This document shows positions 24,716 through 34,120 of a DNA stretch of 64,000 nucleotides, in pieces. This DNA is from Flavobacterium sinopsychrotolerans (GTDB lineage Bacteria > Bacteroidota > Bacteroidia > Flavobacteriales > Flavobacteriaceae): NCBI RefSeq assembly GCF_900110375.1, contig NZ_FODN01000001.1, positions 682,001 through 746,000 on the forward strand, read 5' to 3'. How positions within the stretch are numbered: position 1 is the stretch's first letter; each line of letters opens with the position of its first letter. The notes beneath the pieces are model-generated. The model saw only the letters and a list, made by a program, of their open reading frames with translations, was not told where the DNA came from and made no database searches. The position numbers and the translations under genes were made by a program.

Positions 24716-27493
24716 TTAAATTATTTTCTCTTCAAAAGGTATATTCTCGTCTAAAATTTCGCTTAATAGCAGCACCATTTGTTCTAAATAATTACTCAAA
24801 ATTTCTTCGTTTATAATTGAATTTATTTCTTTGTCTTCTTTAAAATTAAACGGAAGAAAACCTGCTTTTAAATTCTTAAAAGAAATAATTCCCGCTTCAA
24901 TTGGCTTTCCTTTTGCTTCGTGTTCATACATATAAGCATAGGCGAGCACCTGAATGATTTTATCGCTTTTAATGTCTTCAGTTAATCCTTTCCAGGATTT
25001 CAATGTGACGCTTGTTTTTTCTACTTTTCCAGTTTTATAATCAATGATTCGAATGATTCCGTTACGCTCTTCTATTCTATCTACATTTCCTTTTATCAAT
25101 ACGGGAAAAGGCAAATTCGGATGATTTAAAGTTCTTCCAAAAGTTTGTTCCAAAGCCAAAATTTTTATCGCATCGCCGTTTTTAATACTTTCCAGTTCCA
25201 CTTTTAGGAAATTCGAAACGTTCCGTTTGGCTACTTCAAACGCCAACAAATTTCGCCCTTTTTTAATTTCGCCTTCTTTGTAAACCAATTTGAATTGCTT
25301 CAAAACCTCAGCGTCTATTTGTTTGAAACAATTTAGAATATCACTTTCAGAAATAAATTTACCAATGAAAGGCTCGTACAAAACTTTTAGAGTTTCGTGG
25401 ATAATGGTTCCCAAGGTATTCAATGCAATGTTCTCCTCAACTTCTTCGACTTCGCTGATGCGTAAAATCTTCTGGAAATAGAACTGAATCGGATTCCGAA
25501 TATAGCTCGTCAATGCCGATGGAGAAAACCCTTTTTCGGCAATTTCTTTCAATCGTACCATCACACTTTCCGATTTTGGAATCACCATCGGTTGATAGGC
25601 CGTTTCAGGTAAAACTGCATTGTAAATTTCGTGTGTTAACGTATGATTATTTTGCTTTTCGACTTCCAATTGGGTTATAAAACGGCTTTTTTCACCCGCA
25701 TCCAGACCTTCACTTTCGGTATTATAAAGCAAGTAAATATTTTTGGCGCGTTGCAACAAATGATAGAAATGATAGGTATAAATGGCGTCTTTTTCTTTGA
25801 AAGTCGGCAAACCCAATTCGCGTTTCACATCATAAGGAATAAACGAGTTTTGTGATTTTCCCGCCGGAAATTTCCCTTCATTCATCGAAGTAACAATGAC
25901 AGTATCAAAATCCAAAACACGACTTTCTAAGACTCCCATAATCTGTAAACCATTCAACGGTTCACCTTCAAAAGAAACTTCCGCTAAATCAATTACTTGT
26001 TTGTAAATGGCATAAAGCGTTTCTATTTTATCGATATGTTCATGTTTCGAATAATAATTAATCAGTTTGTTAATGACCTTGAAAATGGCAAAGACAAAAG
26101 CTTTGGTGATTTTTTCTTCTTCGTTATCGTTGCTTAAATTTTCTTTTATGGTTTGCAATAATTTTGAAATGGTCTCTAATACCGGAATCGAACCCTCTTC
26201 CCATTTTTGAAATAATAGAAGAAACAATTCACTAGGAATTGCATTCAATTCCATCAATTTATGATGTGTAATAAAAGTATAATTATTTTGATTGATGGTG
26301 TGGACAAGCGCGCTGGTTTTTGCATACGGTTCCACCAAAGGATGCGTCAAAATATCCAACACATCTTTGTAATACAATACATAACTTTTGGCATTTCTGG
26401 ATAATGCATTCGTATGCATTTTGAATAATTTGGCAATCAAAATCTGCGCTGGATTATTCTTACTCGAATACCCCATCGTAATATTCAAAGCTCCAACACT
26501 TGAGGGTAATGAATATAAAAGCGGGACTAAAAGATTTTCCTCGCCCAGAACAACAGCCACTTTATCCAACTTGCCTTCTGTCCCGAGACTTCGGGATTCA
26601 TTGATGACATTCTCGATAATACTTCCGGCTATTTTGGCTTGACCAATTGTTTTTGGTGTGCCAATAACCTGAATGTTTTTTGTCTGCGAAAAATCATTTA
26701 CAATCCATTCAAACGGATGTAGTTTATAATGTTTCCAACTTTCTTTGAAACGTCGTACAAACAGTCCTGCATCGTGATACGGATCATTGAGAAAGGTTTG
26801 GTCTACGTCCCAATAAATTTTCGCCTGATCAGAAGCGATAAGGTGTTGGATTATTTTTTCTTCGGCGGCATTCAACGCATTAAAACCAGCAAAGACAAAT
26901 TGTTTATCTTTTACGGAATCTGAAAAGTGATTTAAGTTATTTACTGCCTCACGATAAATCAAGCCTTGATACCCGATTCCTTTATTCAGTAAATGAGTAT
27001 AAAGGGATTGATAGTAATTGGGCAGTAATTTCCAAAAATCAATATATTTTTCTAATAATGCCGTTTTATTTTCGACCTCAATTCCCCATTTTTTAATGTC
27101 TTCGATATCCTTCAAATACGAAAGAACATGAGAAGGCTCTAATAAATAGCGGTCAATTTCATTAAAGTCCTGTAATAGTGTTTTGGCCCAATTAGCAAAC
27201 AATTCAAAAGTTTGTTGGTTTGCTTTATCGGTAATTGATAAGTAGACTTCGTAGAATTCAAATAATAGTTCAATAGGATCTATAGTACGTATACCAGCTA
27301 TGTTTTGAACAAAATCTTCAATACTTATAATTTCGGGAGAAAGTATGTTTGTTGTGACTTGATTTTTTAACGCTTCAATCAGGAATATTTTAGCTCGTTT
27401 GTTTGGTAAAACTACAATCGTATTGGAAAGATTGCCTAAATAATTTTCAATTAAAACCGAAGCTATTTTATCTAAAAAAGAAGTATTTGTCAT
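24716..27493 (-). CDS. AddB-like PD-(D/E)XK nuclease/helicase-fold protein, 925 aa
   Basis: Resembles the AddB subunit of AddAB, which with AddA resects double-strand breaks. The N terminus (VVLPNKRAKIFLIEAL) is an inactivated helicase core without a Walker A motif. The C terminus has a RecB-type nuclease: FSPSALTSYIRNPIQFYFQKIL, then GNVDRIEER, then IDYKTGK with the catalytic Asp near 818 and Lys 820, then QVLAYAYMYE. The four cysteines of the Fe-S cluster in Bacillus AddB are absent (only one Cys in this region). The AddA-like partner is on the same strand at 30344-33493, separated by ompA and kbl. Confidence 0.82.
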   Translation of the reverse strand: MTNTSFLDKIASVLIENYLGNLSNTIVVLPNKRAKIFLIEALKNQVTTNILSPEIISIEDFVQNIAGIRTIDPIELLFEFYEVYLSITDKANQQTFELFANWAKTLLQDFNEIDRYLLEPSHVLSYLKDIEDIKKWGIEVENKTALLEKYIDFWKLLPNYYQSLYTHLLNKGIGYQGLIYREAVNNLNHFSDSVKDKQFVFAGFNALNAAEEKIIQHLIASDQAKIYWDVDQTFLNDPYHDAGLFVRRFKESWKHYKLHPFEWIVNDFSQTKNIQVIGTPKTIGQAKIAGSIIENVINESRSLGTEGKLDKVAVVLGEENLLVPLLYSLPSSVGALNITMGYSSKNNPAQILIAKLFKMHTNALSRNAKSYVLYYKDVLDILTHPLVEPYAKTSALVHTINQNNYTFITHHKLMELNAIPSELFLLLFQKWEEGSIPVLETISKLLQTIKENLSNDNEEEKITKAFVFAIFKVINKLINYYSKHEHIDKIETLYAIYKQVIDLAEVSFEGEPLNGLQIMGVLESRVLDFDTVIVTSMNEGKFPAGKSQNSFIPYDVKRELGLPTFKEKDAIYTYHFYHLLQRAKNIYLLYNTESEGLDAGEKSRFITQLEVEKQNNHTLTHEIYNAVLPETAYQPMVIPKSESVMVRLKEIAEKGFSPSALTSYIRNPIQFYFQKILRISEVEEVEENIALNTLGTIIHETLKVLYEPFIGKFISESDILNCFKQIDAEVLKQFKLVYKEGEIKKGRNLLAFEVAKRNVSNFLKVELESIKNGDAIKILALEQTFGRTLNHPNLPFPVLIKGNVDRIEERNGIIRIIDYKTGKVEKTSVTLKSWKGLTEDIKSDKIIQVLAYAYMYEHEAKGKPIEAGIISFKNLKAGFLPFNFKEDKEINSIINEEILSNYLEQMVLLLSEILDENIPFEEKII

Positions 27494-27508
27494 TTTATAA
27501 AAATAAAA

Positions 27509-27536
27509 AAAACGCCCCGATAAATCGAGGCGTTTT
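27509..27536. terminator. Terminator after ompA
   Basis: AAAACGCC and GGCGTTTT closing an inner CCGATAAATCGA; a T run follows on the minus strand before the addB-like start. Confidence 0.8.
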
Positions 27537-27556
27537 CTAAAAATATTTTGGGAAAA

Positions 27557-28990
27557 TTATTCTTTAATTAAAGAAACTTCAACTCTTCTGTTGTTAGCTT
27601 TTCCTTTTGCAGTTTTGTTAGTATCAATTGGTTTAGTTTCACCAAAACCTGTAGATCTTAATCTATCAGTAGCAATACCATTTTCAATTAAGTAATTTTT
27701 AACCGCTGCAGCTCTGTTTTCAGATAAAGTTTGGTTTAATTCATTACTTCCATCGCTGTCTGTGTGACCTTCAACCATGAATTTAGAATATGGGTATTCT
27801 TTTAGAATAGTAACCATTGATTGTAAAACTGGGTAAGTTTGTGCTTTAAAAGTAGATTTACCAGAGTTAAACAAGATAGTTTTACCATAATTGTTTAATT
27901 GTTTAATTGCTTCTTCAGTAATTTCTGGACAACCTTGGTTAGCAACAGTACCTTTTATTTCAGGACATTTGTCATCTTTATCTAATACACCGTCTCCGTC
28001 AGTATCTGGCCAAGGACAACCTGCATTTTCTTTAGGACCTGCAACAGAAGGACATTTGTCATCTTTATCTGCAACACCATCTCCGTCAGCATCAGGACAA
28101 CCGTTCAATGCAGCTAAACCAGCAACTTCTGGACAAGCATCATCTTTATCAGCAATTCCGTCTCCGTCAGTATCAGGACAACCATTCAATGCAGCTAAAC
28201 CAGCAACCTCAGGACATGCATCAGCACTATCTTGAATACCGTCACCGTCAGTGTCAGGACATCCGTTGAATTCTTTCAAACCAGCAACTTCTGGACAAGC
28301 ATCATCTTTGTCATATATTCCATCTCCATCTGTGTCTTTTCCTCCAAATTTGAAAATAAGACCAGCTGAATGTTGAAAATGTGATGGAGCATCTGGAACA
28401 CCAGCTGCATCTTCTCTATCTCCAAAAGATTTTTTATATTTTGTAGCAAGTTCTAAACCAACATTTTCAGTAAACCAAAAAGTTAAGCCAGCACCTGGAT
28501 TTACAGTTCCGTAGCTGCTATCACCAAAAAATGTATAACCTCCACCAACAGATAAAGACGGATCAATCACTTTAGAATTGATCAAGTTCATCATACTATA
28601 TTTGATAGTTGCATCAATACCATAGTACATTAAGTCTCCTGGATTAGATACAACATATCCACGAGAATCATGACCAACTGCAGTTGGTGCAAATTTCACA
28701 TATTTATCGATTTTGTTCACAGAACCAGAAAGTCCAAATGAGAAATTATCACCTACGTATTTCGATACACTAAGGTATGATACTGAAGGAAGAATATTCC
28801 AATTGTCTTTAACTGCAAATGGTTGAGAGAAATGACGATCAAGCCAGTTATTTCCTCCACCAGCACTAGTTTTAGTGTCTACGGCATTAACTCCAAAAGA
28901 GATAGCCCAAGGATTATTACTGTCTTGTGCGTGAGAGCTTAAGCCCATCACCATCATTACAGCAACAAAAAGTTTGTTAAGATGTTTCAT
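27557..28990 (-). CDS. OmpA-family outer membrane protein with TSP3 repeats, 477 aa
   Basis: Signal peptide 1-21 (ends SSHA, then QDSNN). Residues about 25-215 form an outer-membrane beta-barrel. Residues about 219-354 hold five thrombospondin type 3 calcium-binding repeats ([30 protein letters not shown] and so on). Residues 370-477 are an OmpA peptidoglycan-binding domain ([38 protein letters not shown]). It is a major envelope protein that ties the outer membrane to the wall. It has a consensus promoter and a terminator, and so is probably a highly expressed single gene. The repeat units are very similar at the DNA level. Confidence 0.95.
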   Translation of the reverse strand: MKHLNKLFVAVMMVMGLSSHAQDSNNPWAISFGVNAVDTKTSAGGGNNWLDRHFSQPFAVKDNWNILPSVSYLSVSKYVGDNFSFGLSGSVNKIDKYVKFAPTAVGHDSRGYVVSNPGDLMYYGIDATIKYSMMNLINSKVIDPSLSVGGGYTFFGDSSYGTVNPGAGLTFWFTENVGLELATKYKKSFGDREDAAGVPDAPSHFQHSAGLIFKFGGKDTDGDGIYDKDDACPEVAGLKEFNGCPDTDGDGIQDSADACPEVAGLAALNGCPDTDGDGIADKDDACPEVAGLAALNGCPDADGDGVADKDDKCPSVAGPKENAGCPWPDTDGDGVLDKDDKCPEIKGTVANQGCPEITEEAIKQLNNYGKTILFNSGKSTFKAQTYPVLQSMVTILKEYPYSKFMVEGHTDSDGSNELNQTLSENRAAAVKNYLIENGIATDRLRSTGFGETKPIDTNKTAKGKANNRRVEVSLIKE

Positions 28991-29027
28991 ACTTAATTTT
29001 TTTAATTACAAATTATTTAATTCCAAA

Positions 29028-29057
29028 CAAAAGTAATGAGTAATTTTTTAAATACAA
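29028..29057 (-). promoter_or_regulatory. ompA promoter (Bacteroidota consensus)
   Basis: Minus-strand TTG (29057-29055), 19 bases, TACTTTTG (29035-29028). Both boxes and the spacing match the consensus; the leader is about 35 bases. Confidence 0.7.
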
Positions 29058-29102
29058 AATGAAATGTTAAAAAAAACCTACAAAACTACCAAAATATGGG
29101 AA

Positions 29103-30296
29103 TTATACAACTTTTAACACTTTCCCAACCTCAATAAATGCATTAATTGCCTTGTCTAGATGCGCTTTTGTATGTGCTGCAGATAGTTGTACTCTAATTC
29201 TTGCTTTATCTTTAGGAACCACCGGGAAAAAGAATCCAATAACATAAATTCCTTTTTTTAACAGTTCATCTGCCATTTTTTGTGACAATTTTGCATCATA
29301 AAGCATCACGGGAACAATAGCCGAATCTCCATCAATAATATCAAAACCAGCTTTTTTCATTCCTGCTTTAAAATAATTAGTGTTCCATTCCAATTTATCA
29401 CGTAAAGTAGTATCCTTTTCTAATAATTCAAAAACTTTTATAGAGGCTCCAACAATTGCAGGCGCAAGAGAATTAGAGAATAAATATGGTCTAGAACGCT
29501 GACGCAATATTTCAATAATTTCTTTTTTGGCAGTCGTATAACCTCCCATTGCACCCCCAAGTGCTTTTCCTAATGTTCCTGTAATAATATCAACTCTTCC
29601 CATTACACCTTTTGCTTCAAGCGTCCCTTTTCCGGTTGCACCAATAAATCCAGCAGCATGGCATTCATCTACCATAACCATCGCGTCATATTTATCGGCC
29701 AAATCACAAATTTTATCCAAAGGAGCTACAACACCATCCATAGAAAAAACACCATCAGTAACAATCAATTTGAAACGAGTTCCTGCCTCAGTAGCTTTGA
29801 TTAATTGTTGTTCCAAATCTTCCATATTGCTATTTTCATAACGATAACGAGCCGCTTTACACAAACGAACACCATCTATAATGGAAGCGTGATTTAAACT
29901 ATCGGAAATTATCGCATCGTTTTCTCCTAACAAAGGTTCGAAAACCCCTCCGTTAGCATCAAAAGCTGCCGCGTAAAGAATAGTGTCTTCTGTCCCATAA
30001 AATTCAGAAATTTTTCTTTCCAATGTTTTATGAATATCCTGCGTTCCACATATAAAACGTACTGATGACATTCCGAAACCGTGTGTATCCAAAGCATCTT
30101 TAGCAGCCTGAATCACTTCCGGATGTGATGATAACCCAAGATAATTATTGGCACAAAAATTCAAAACAGTTTCTCCTGTAGAAATAGTAATTTCTGCTCC
30201 TTGAGGTGAAGTGATAATTCTTTCCTTTTTGAAAATCCCATTATCCTCTATAATTTGCAATTCTGCTTGAAGATGTTCTTTTATTTTTCCGTACAT
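29103..30296 (-). CDS. kbl: Glycine C-acetyltransferase (2-amino-3-ketobutyrate CoA ligase)
   Basis: A PLP enzyme of the alpha-oxoamine synthase family, 397 residues, which makes or cleaves 2-amino-3-oxobutyrate in threonine breakdown. The PLP lysine is in [16 protein letters not shown], the aspartate region in [12 protein letters not shown], and the CoA/substrate signature in [12 protein letters not shown]. The length and close match favour Kbl over serine palmitoyltransferase or BioF, which share the fold. No threonine dehydrogenase gene is adjacent. A TAAATTTG element lies inside the end of the upstream AddA-like gene (30347-30354). Confidence 0.92.
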   Translation of the reverse strand: MYGKIKEHLQAELQIIEDNGIFKKERIITSPQGAEITISTGETVLNFCANNYLGLSSHPEVIQAAKDALDTHGFGMSSVRFICGTQDIHKTLERKISEFYGTEDTILYAAAFDANGGVFEPLLGENDAIISDSLNHASIIDGVRLCKAARYRYENSNMEDLEQQLIKATEAGTRFKLIVTDGVFSMDGVVAPLDKICDLADKYDAMVMVDECHAAGFIGATGKGTLEAKGVMGRVDIITGTLGKALGGAMGGYTTAKKEIIEILRQRSRPYLFSNSLAPAIVGASIKVFELLEKDTTLRDKLEWNTNYFKAGMKKAGFDIIDGDSAIVPVMLYDAKLSQKMADELLKKGIYVIGFFFPVVPKDKARIRVQLSAAHTKAHLDKAINAFIEVGKVLKVV

Positions 30297-30343
30297 TTTT
30301 ATGTTTTTTAAAGTTCAGTTTTGCGAATTATTCATTTTTTAGG

Positions 30344-33300
30344 CTACAAATTTACTACATCGATTTCTTTTCCGATGTAAATAAGTGCTTTTTTTGTCAC
30401 TTTATAACCCATTAACTCAATTGCTGTTTGATAATTTTCCAATTGCTGTTGGTATTTCACATTATGTGTTCCTGTTTTATAATCCAGCAATAACACTTCT
30501 TTGTTTTTTGTCAAAACCATTCGGTCGGGCTTAATGGTTCCTCTTTCTTTTTGAATGATTGTTTGCTCATTTAAAACTTCATTTCCTTCGGCAAAACAAA
30601 TTTCTAATTCACTGTGATTGACAATTTCCTGAATTGTATTAAAAACTATTTCTTTCTGAGCAAAAGTTATCAATCCGTTTTCAATAGACTTTGTAATTGC
30701 CAAATCAACATCGTTTTTAGTTTTTACAAAAGATAAAATTTCATGAATTACATTCCCATATTCTATAGCTTCCTGCTGATGCGTTCCCCACATTAATGCT
30801 TCTCGTTGTGCAATTTTTATATTCTTTGGATTTAGAATTTCTGAAACCAAAGGAATCGTTTTTGAAGTATCGACGTGTTGTTTTGCTGAAGATAATTTCG
30901 CTGCATTTCCAAATTCATATTCTAATTTATCTTCGGCAAATTCGCCTTTATTACCTAAATAATTAATAAAAAAACTACACATATTGTTTTTTGGAATTTC
31001 GCCTTTATTGGATAAATTCATATTCGAAATAACATATAATTGTTCTTCGGCTCGGGTTAAAGCCACATATAAAACATTGATATTATCTAATAATTCTTCC
31101 TGTTTCTTTTGATTGTAAACCTCAGCAGCTTCTTCTCCAAAACCTTCTACCGCACTGCTATTGTCAATTAAAACTTTAGGCAAACCGAAATCCTGTTCTT
31201 CAGCATTAAGCCATAATTTATCTTTTGGCTTTCTGTTGTAATCTTCTTCGGCAAAAGGAAAAATCACAACCGGAAATTCTAACCCTTTCGATTTATGAAT
31301 CGTCATAATCCGAACGGCATTAGTCCCTTCCGGAGATGGAATACTAAATTTTTCCGCATTTTTATCCCAGAAATTTAAGAAGTCCGAAATCCCTGCTTGG
31401 TTGCGAATGTCTCGTTCCAGAATAATGTCCAAGAAATATTGAACGTAGGCATTACTAACTTTTGGGTTCAGAAACTTTGCTATTATTGTCTCCACCGCTT
31501 CATACAAAGATTTTTTTCGAATGTTTTGAAAGGATAATTCCACATCAAAAGTCATTAACCACTCTTCAAAATTAGCTTCTTGAAATAACGCCATTCCTTG
31601 AGCGATAAAATCATGAATCGGTAATTTATCCTGACTCTTTTGAGCTAAATATTGAAGAAAATTTGCTTTGGATTCCAAATCAGAACTGTTTTTCAAATAT
31701 TTCAATAAATGAATAATCAACAGAACTTCTGTTGCATTTTGAATCATCAAGGTTTCTGAAGACAAAAGCGGAATTCCTTGTTCTGTCAAATAATTCGCAA
31801 TCGCAATTCCCTGACTTCTTTTTCGAGTAAGAATCACAATATCTTTGTATTGAAAACCTTGTTTTAAAGTTTTTTGAATCGTATTTAAGGTTGCCAAAAC
31901 ATACAAATCGGTTTTATCCAACGTTTCTTCATCTTCCGAAGTTTCTACTTTTGGAATAAAAGAAATATTTACGTAGCCGCCTATTTTATCATTCGTTTTT
32001 TGATGGCTGTGATTTTCATACAAATCTTTATAATCCAAATGTTCGAATTCATTTGATAACAATTTAAAAAAATCATTGTTAAATTCGATTATTTGCGAAT
32101 AACTGCGGTAATTTTTATCTAAATGCTCGAGTCTTTTATCGGGATTGTTGAACGGATTTTGGTCTTTACTCAATTCAATAAATTGTTCCGCTTTTCCGCC
32201 ACGCCATCTGTAAATGGATTGTTTTGGATCGCCCACAATCATCAAAGTTCCTTTTACTCCAAAATCATCCTGGCCCGAAAGTGCATTGTCAATCAGCGGA
32301 ATCAGGTTCTGCCATTGCATTTCAGAAGTATCCTGAAATTCATCGATGAAAAAATGACGGTAGCGCTCGCCCAATCGTTCATATATAAAAGGAGCAGGTT
32401 GGTTTTGGATTTCCCGATGAATAATCGCATTAAATTCCGAAATGGAAAGTACATTTTGTTCTTCCTGAATTTTGGCTAATTCATTACTAACCGTATTCAG
32501 CAATGATAAAGGCGTAATGTTTTTCAGGAACGCTTTATAGAAATTTATCTTTTCGAAAGTCGAATAAACTTTCGATAGAATTTGTAAAAATTCAGGAATC
32601 AAATTCTCAATAATCGCTCGATCTTTTGCCGTTTTATTTATTGCAATATCATCAAACTCATGAAACATTTTATTCTTAGGATTGAATTTCCCTTGTTGAA
32701 TACTATTAATATGATTTGGAAAAGTACCCCTGGAAAAGGACTTCACATCAATTCCATTTTTATCAATTAAGGTTAACGCTTCTTCTGCAAAAACAATCGT
32801 TTGCTTTTCTAAGTCTTTGCAGGCTTCAGAAAGTTTGGCTTTGATTTCGACAAATTCACCGATGGATTTATCTTGAAAATGCGTGATTTCATTTCTGTTA
32901 TTTTCGTTTAAAACCAAACGTCCGGTTTCAAGAATTTCACGAGAAATATCCCAAGACTTGTCATCATCAGTTTTTTCCATCGTGAAATCGATGAGCAACT
33001 TTGTCAATGTTTCATCTTCTCCGGCTTGCGCGATGATGGCATCGACGGCTTCTATCAATAAATTTTCGGTATCCAATGTAACTTCAAAAGTCATGGGTAA
33101 ATTCAAATCATGTGCAAAAGCCCGAATCACTTTATGCGTGAATTTATCAATTGTAGAAATATCAAAAGCGGCATAATTATGAATAATGTGCTTGATGATT
33201 TGCTGCGATTTGGTTTTGATTTGAATAATAGACAATTCCGTATCAATAGCCAAATCTTGCATTAAATCCTGCGCTTTTTGCATTGGTTCGTCTTTAGCAA

Positions 33301-33493
33301 ATTCAGAGAGACTGCCTACGATTCGGCTTTTCATTTCATGAACCGCTTTATTGGTAAACGTAATGGCAAGAATGTTGCGATACGCATCATTTTTTGGTGC
33401 GACAAGGATAATTTTTAGGTATTCTTTGACAAGTGCATAGGTTTTTCCGGAACCGGCCGATGCGTCGTATATAGAGAATGAAGGTCTTTGCAT
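30344..33493 (-). CDS. AddA-like UvrD-family helicase/nuclease, 1049 aa
   Basis: The likely AddA subunit of an AddAB break-resection enzyme. Superfamily 1 motifs are visible: Walker A YDASAGSGKTYALV (residues 9-22), motif Ia ITFTNKAVHEM, Walker B FFIDEFQDTSEMQW, motif III VGDPKQSIYRWRGG, motif IV/V IMTIHKSKGLEFPVV and motif VI ALTRAEEQLYV. The C terminus has a RecB-type nuclease (EYGNVIHEIL, IKPDRMVL, LLLDYKTGTHN, QQLENYQTAI). It lies upstream of kbl and ompA, with the AddB-like gene beyond them on the same strand. Confidence 0.9.
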   Translation of the reverse strand: MQRPSFSIYDASAGSGKTYALVKEYLKIILVAPKNDAYRNILAITFTNKAVHEMKSRIVGSLSEFAKDEPMQKAQDLMQDLAIDTELSIIQIKTKSQQIIKHIIHNYAAFDISTIDKFTHKVIRAFAHDLNLPMTFEVTLDTENLLIEAVDAIIAQAGEDETLTKLLIDFTMEKTDDDKSWDISREILETGRLVLNENNRNEITHFQDKSIGEFVEIKAKLSEACKDLEKQTIVFAEEALTLIDKNGIDVKSFSRGTFPNHINSIQQGKFNPKNKMFHEFDDIAINKTAKDRAIIENLIPEFLQILSKVYSTFEKINFYKAFLKNITPLSLLNTVSNELAKIQEEQNVLSISEFNAIIHREIQNQPAPFIYERLGERYRHFFIDEFQDTSEMQWQNLIPLIDNALSGQDDFGVKGTLMIVGDPKQSIYRWRGGKAEQFIELSKDQNPFNNPDKRLEHLDKNYRSYSQIIEFNNDFFKLLSNEFEHLDYKDLYENHSHQKTNDKIGGYVNISFIPKVETSEDEETLDKTDLYVLATLNTIQKTLKQGFQYKDIVILTRKRSQGIAIANYLTEQGIPLLSSETLMIQNATEVLLIIHLLKYLKNSSDLESKANFLQYLAQKSQDKLPIHDFIAQGMALFQEANFEEWLMTFDVELSFQNIRKKSLYEAVETIIAKFLNPKVSNAYVQYFLDIILERDIRNQAGISDFLNFWDKNAEKFSIPSPEGTNAVRIMTIHKSKGLEFPVVIFPFAEEDYNRKPKDKLWLNAEEQDFGLPKVLIDNSSAVEGFGEEAAEVYNQKKQEELLDNINVLYVALTRAEEQLYVISNMNLSNKGEIPKNNMCSFFINYLGNKGEFAEDKLEYEFGNAAKLSSAKQHVDTSKTIPLVSEILNPKNIKIAQREALMWGTHQQEAIEYGNVIHEILSFVKTKNDVDLAITKSIENGLITFAQKEIVFNTIQEIVNHSELEICFAEGNEVLNEQTIIQKERGTIKPDRMVLTKNKEVLLLDYKTGTHNVKYQQQLENYQTAIELMGYKVTKKALIYIGKEIDVVNL

Positions 33494-33496
33494 TAA

Positions 33497-33535
33497 GATT
33501 TTAGATTTCTGATTAACGATTTTAGATTTCTGATT
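33497..33535. repeat. Two tandem 18-bp repeats
   Basis: GATTTTAGATTTCTGATT occurs at 33497-33514 and 33518-33535, separated by AAC. A degenerate version (GATTTTTGATTTCAGATTTT) follows the permease gene at 35321. Confidence 0.7.
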
Positions 33536-33567
33536 TAGAATTAGCGTTCTAATTTCCCAAATCCCCT

Positions 33568-33643
33568 AGCCCTGATGGTAGCAGCATCCTTTCCTGCCGG
33601 TGTTCGGCATGAAAGATATAGCGTACAGCAGGAAATAGCTCCT
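33568..33643 (+). repeat. Structured intergenic element, copy A (AGCCCTGAT/AGCAGGAAATAGCTCC subtype)
   Basis: TAGCCCTGATGGTAGCAGC, then ATCCTTTC, a short hairpin TGCCG/CGGCA, then GAAAGATATAGCG and AGCAGGAAATAGCTCC. The CCTG and CAGG of the flanks can close the element. It lies between the AddA-like gene and rbfA. The left and right flanks match the copy at 47302-47406. Confidence 0.75.
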
Positions 33644-33724
33644 AAAAATACACGTATTAATAGGTTACTTTTAAAATTTGTCCTGAAACTTCAGGATAAA
33701 ACTTAAAAGTAGTATTTTTGCAGC

Positions 33725-34117
33725 ATGGAAACAAATAGACAGAAAAAAATAGGTGGGGTTATCCAAAAAGATTTGGTTGATATTCTACAAGGTGAAGTGA
33801 GAAAAAACGGATTGGCTAATTTAATCATTTCGGTATCCAAGGTTACTGTGACTACAGATTTATCAGTAGCGACTGTACATTTAAGCGTTTTTCCTCAGGA
33901 AAAAGCAAAAGAGATTTTAGAAGCGGTTAAGTCCAATGCTAAAAACATAAAACATGATTTATCGCAACGTGTTCGTTTGCAATTGAGAAAAGTTCCCAAT
34001 TTGGTTTTCTTTATCGACGACTCTTTAGATTACATTGAAAAAATTGACAATGCTTTAGCAAATAGAGATAATCCTATTGAAAACAGAGATCTTTTGGACA
34101 AACGCAGATTTCAATAA
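33725..34117 (+). CDS. rbfA: 30S ribosome-binding factor A
   Basis: RbfA assists late maturation of the 30S subunit and of the 16S rRNA 5' end. The 130-residue KH-type protein starts METNRQKKIGGVIQKDLVDIL, which aligns with the family N terminus, and contains VTVTTDLSVATVHLSVF and LRKVPNLVFFIDDSLDY. A TATTTTTG element at 33713-33720 ends only 4 bp before the ATG, so the mRNA may be leaderless. The permease gene follows 3 bp after its stop. Confidence 0.94.
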   Translation: METNRQKKIGGVIQKDLVDILQGEVRKNGLANLIISVSKVTVTTDLSVATVHLSVFPQEKAKEILEAVKSNAKNIKHDLSQRVRLQLRKVPNLVFFIDDSLDYIEKIDNALANRDNPIENRDLLDKRRFQ

Positions 34118-34120
34118 AAT

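Noticed and set aside
27891..28235. 114-codon open frame on the plus strand rich in Ser, Pro and Gly
   Set aside because: It is the antisense shadow of the TSP3 repeats of the OmpA protein; the repeated DNA keeps the opposite frame open.
33497..33535. CRISPR-like tandem repeat
   Set aside because: Only two 18-bp copies with a 3-bp spacer; no spacer-sized inserts and no cas genes in the window.
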